Below are positions 5,019-6,432 of a stretch of DNA of 6,432 bases, piece after piece (position 1 is the first letter of the stretch; every line of letters starts with the position of its first letter). The translations under genes and the position numbers were made by a program. Source of the stretch: Bacteroidales bacterium (lineage in GTDB: Bacteria; Bacteroidota; Bacteroidia; Bacteroidales; WCHB1-69); the NCBI GenBank assembly GCA_012519525.1, contig JAAYQB010000055.1, forward strand, positions 1 to 6,432, read 5' to 3'. The notes under the pieces are model-generated. The model searched no databases. It saw only the letters and a list, made by a program, of their open reading frames with translations, and was not told where the DNA came from.

Positions 5019-5465
5019 ATGAATATCGAACTCAGTGAAAATTATTCTTTTGAAGAATATCGTAGTTTGTTTTATAGAATTTTAGATGAGAAAAAACTCA
5101 ATAAAACATCTGAAAGATTCCATATTTTACGAGCTATCTATGACACGGACGGACATTTTACCGTAAATACTCTTTACAATAAATTAAAAAGTAAAAAATA
5201 TCAAGTCAGCAAAACTACCATTTACAATACACTTTCCCTTTTAGAATCGTTTTATTTAATCGAAAAACACAATTTCGGAGGCAGTTGTGCTCAATACGAA
5301 AAGTGCGACACTTCTACTTCCCACGACCATATCATTATAATTGATACGGATGAAATTATAGAATTTAAAAACGAAAAATTAAACCTACTGATTAAAGAAA
5401 TCGAAGACACTTACAAGCTCAAAGTTGCACGACGTGCGTTTACTTTGTTTTGTCATAAAAAATAA
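5019..5465 (+). CDS. Fur-family transcriptional regulator lacking the structural-zinc CxxC
   Basis: The product is 148 residues, normal for the family. The winged-helix domain covers about 10-88: TSERFHILRAIY, GHFTVNTLY (H46) and the recognition helix VSKTTIYNTL (63-72). The dimerisation and metal domain follows: GGSCAQYEKC (C90, C96), SHDH (101-104) and IIEF (113-116). Fur proteins normally read HxHLICxxCG here; this one has HDHIIIIDTD, with both cysteines replaced by I107 and T110. The C-terminal His in the usual H-x-x-L-Y-x-Y-G stretch appears to be Arg (138 or 139). Putative metal ligands H46, E94, H102, H104 and E115 remain. It resembles the Bacteroides type of Fur-like repressor. The regulated metal or signal is unknown. 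The start at 5019 is supported by the promoter position. pyrF follows after 27 bases. Confidence 0.85.
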   Translation: MNIELSENYSFEEYRSLFYRILDEKKLNKTSERFHILRAIYDTDGHFTVNTLYNKLKSKKYQVSKTTIYNTLSLLESFYLIEKHNFGGSCAQYEKCDTSTSHDHIIIIDTDEIIEFKNEKLNLLIKEIEDTYKLKVARRAFTLFCHKK

Positions 5466-5492
5466 TTCAATAATCTATCCTATAATAACATT

Positions 5493-6314
5493 ATGAATAA
5501 GAAAGAACTTATCCGATTGATTCAAAAAAAGAAAAGTTTTCTTTGTGTAGGTTTAGATAGCGATATATCTAAAATTCCACCCCATTTATTAACAAGCGAA
5601 GACCCTATTTTTGAATTTAATAAAGCCATTATCGACGCTACCTTAGCTTTTAGTATTGCTTATAAACCCAATCTGGCATTTTATGAGGCAAGAGGTTGGA
5701 AAGGAATTTTAAGTCTCGAAAAGACAATAGCTTATATTCGCTCTAAACAAGAGAAAGTCTTTCTTATCGCTGACGCTAAACGTGGCGATATCGGCAACAC
5801 TTCTACCCAATATGCCTTATCGTTTTTCGACAATGAAGATGAAAATCTTAATTACGATGCTATTACCGTAGCACCTTATATGGGCGAAGACAGCATAAAA
5901 CCATTTTTAGCATTTGACAATAAATGGGTCATCTTATTGGCTTTAACTTCCAACAAAGGAGCCGATGATTTCCAATTGCTTAGCTTTAACAACAAGCGAC
6001 TATTCGAACATGTATTAGAAACATCAAAACAATGGGGAAATGCCGACAATATGATGTATGTTGTCGGAGCCACCAAAGCCGAAATGTTATCGGATATACG
6101 TAAGATTGTTGCCGACAACTTTTTATTAATTCCCGGTGTTGGAGCACAAGGCGGTAGTTTAGAAGCTGTCGTTAAATACGGAATGAATCACGATTGCGGA
6201 CTTATTGTCAATGCTTCACGTAGCATTATTTATGCTGCCGACGATTTGGATTTTGCAAAAAGAGCTGCCGACGAAGCAGAAAAAATGCAAAAAGAAATGG
6301 CTGCTTATTTATAA
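5493..6314 (+). CDS. pyrF: Orotidine 5'-phosphate decarboxylase, type 2 subfamily
   Basis: This enzyme decarboxylates orotidine 5'-monophosphate to UMP, the last step of de novo pyrimidine synthesis. The product is 273 residues, the usual length of the longer type 2 subfamily. Conserved segments are CVGLDSD (18-24), YKPN with catalytic Lys K58, the signature ADAKRGDIGNTS (93-104, with D94, K96 and D99), DAITVAPYMG (122-131), PGVGAQGG (214-221) and the phosphate-binding NASRSIIYA (240-248, R243). No key residue is missing. The gene lies 27 bases after the Fur-family gene with no promoter match in between, so it is probably read from the same transcript. It is closed by the strong terminator at 6348-6373. 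Confidence 0.97.
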   Translation: MNKKELIRLIQKKKSFLCVGLDSDISKIPPHLLTSEDPIFEFNKAIIDATLAFSIAYKPNLAFYEARGWKGILSLEKTIAYIRSKQEKVFLIADAKRGDIGNTSTQYALSFFDNEDENLNYDAITVAPYMGEDSIKPFLAFDNKWVILLALTSNKGADDFQLLSFNNKRLFEHVLETSKQWGNADNMMYVVGATKAEMLSDIRKIVADNFLLIPGVGAQGGSLEAVVKYGMNHDCGLIVNASRSIIYAADDLDFAKRAADEAEKMQKEMAAYL

Positions 6315-6347
6315 AAAAAGATATTGCTTTGAAAAAGCGGAAAACAA

Positions 6348-6373
6348 AAAAGGCTGTCCGAAAACAGCCTTTT
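6348..6373. terminator. Strong bidirectional intrinsic terminator
   Basis: AAAAGGCTGT (6348-6357) pairs perfectly with ACAGCCTTTT (6364-6373) around a 6-base loop. The stem's own 3' T-run ends it on the plus strand. On the minus strand it is followed by TTTT plus more Ts and TTTTG, from the A-run at 6341-6351. It therefore serves both pyrF and the convergent gene entering from the right, whose stop is 11 bases away. Confidence 0.88.
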
Positions 6374-6383
6374 ACGAAATCTT

Positions 6384-6432
6384 TTATCTCATTATCTGCA
6401 CTTTCCGCACAATCACCTTGCTTGCCGTATTG
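6384..6432 (-). CDS. C-terminal end of a probable T9SS-sorted secreted protein (partial)
   Basis: On the minus strand one frame enters from the right edge and ends at a TAA (6386-6384), giving the last 15 residues NTASKVIVRKVQIMR. A T/S-rich turn followed by a beta strand of alternating Val/Ile and Lys/Arg is the usual end of type A C-terminal sorting domains, which direct proteins through the type IX secretion system of Bacteroidota. The stop lies just before the bidirectional terminator, as expected for a convergent gene end. The body of the protein is outside the window, so its function cannot be given. Fifteen residues are thin evidence for the domain, though the gene end itself is well placed. 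Confidence 0.55.
   Translation of the reverse strand, partial: NTASKVIVRKVQIMR

Noticed and set aside
5876..6118. Minus-strand frame of 80 codons
   Set aside because: It is antisense to the conserved core of pyrF.
1..6432. CRISPR array, tRNA, rRNA, toxin-antitoxin or defence system
   Set aside because: I saw no regularly spaced direct repeats, no cloverleaf-like sequence with a CCA end and no paired small genes of that kind.

Overview
The window is AT-rich DNA from a member of the Bacteroidota, probably Bacteroidales-like. Four things point there: lipoproteins with a charged motif just after the lipobox cysteine, A-rich leaders without Shine-Dalgarno sites, promoter matches of the type TTG...TAnnTTTG, and the C-terminal end of what looks like a type IX secretion (T9SS) sorting domain at the right edge. 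Most of the window is ordinary housekeeping sequence. The left ~1.1 kb is accessory in character.

Left region (1-1216, everything reading leftward). The first 121 bases are the end of an IS3-family insertion sequence: a terminal-repeat-like end followed by the start of its OrfA transposase, which runs off the window. It abuts, one base after the stop codon, a small lipoprotein gene (122-547) that may have been cut short by the insertion. Upstream of that gene is about 480 bases with no convincing gene. This stretch holds several inverted repeats, a doubtful 76-codon frame, and at its upstream edge the best minus-strand promoter in the window (1027-1058) with a phased A-tract block behind it. 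It could be a long structured leader or a dispersed repeat.

Redox pair (1217-2155, minus strand). A thioredoxin-fold lipoprotein is followed after 3 bases by an RseC/MucC-family membrane protein. No rnf genes are visible beside it. A 283-base divergent gap separates this pair from the plus-strand genes.

Plus-strand operon 1 (2439-4927): dut (dUTPase), a 578-residue exported TPR protein and a DciA-like (DUF721) protein, with gaps of 4 and 10 bases. A hairpin at 4941-4964 probably ends it.

Plus-strand operon 2 (5019-6314): a Fur-family regulator that has lost the structural-zinc CxxC, then pyrF (orotidine 5'-phosphate decarboxylase). A near-consensus promoter (4967-4997) precedes it. A strong bidirectional terminator (6348-6373) separates pyrF from the convergent partial gene at the right edge. 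The dUTPase (dUMP for dTTP synthesis), PyrF (UMP synthesis) and DciA (replicative helicase loading) share a loose nucleotide and replication theme, but nothing shows that they work as one system. I found no CRISPR array, tRNA, rRNA or defence cluster.
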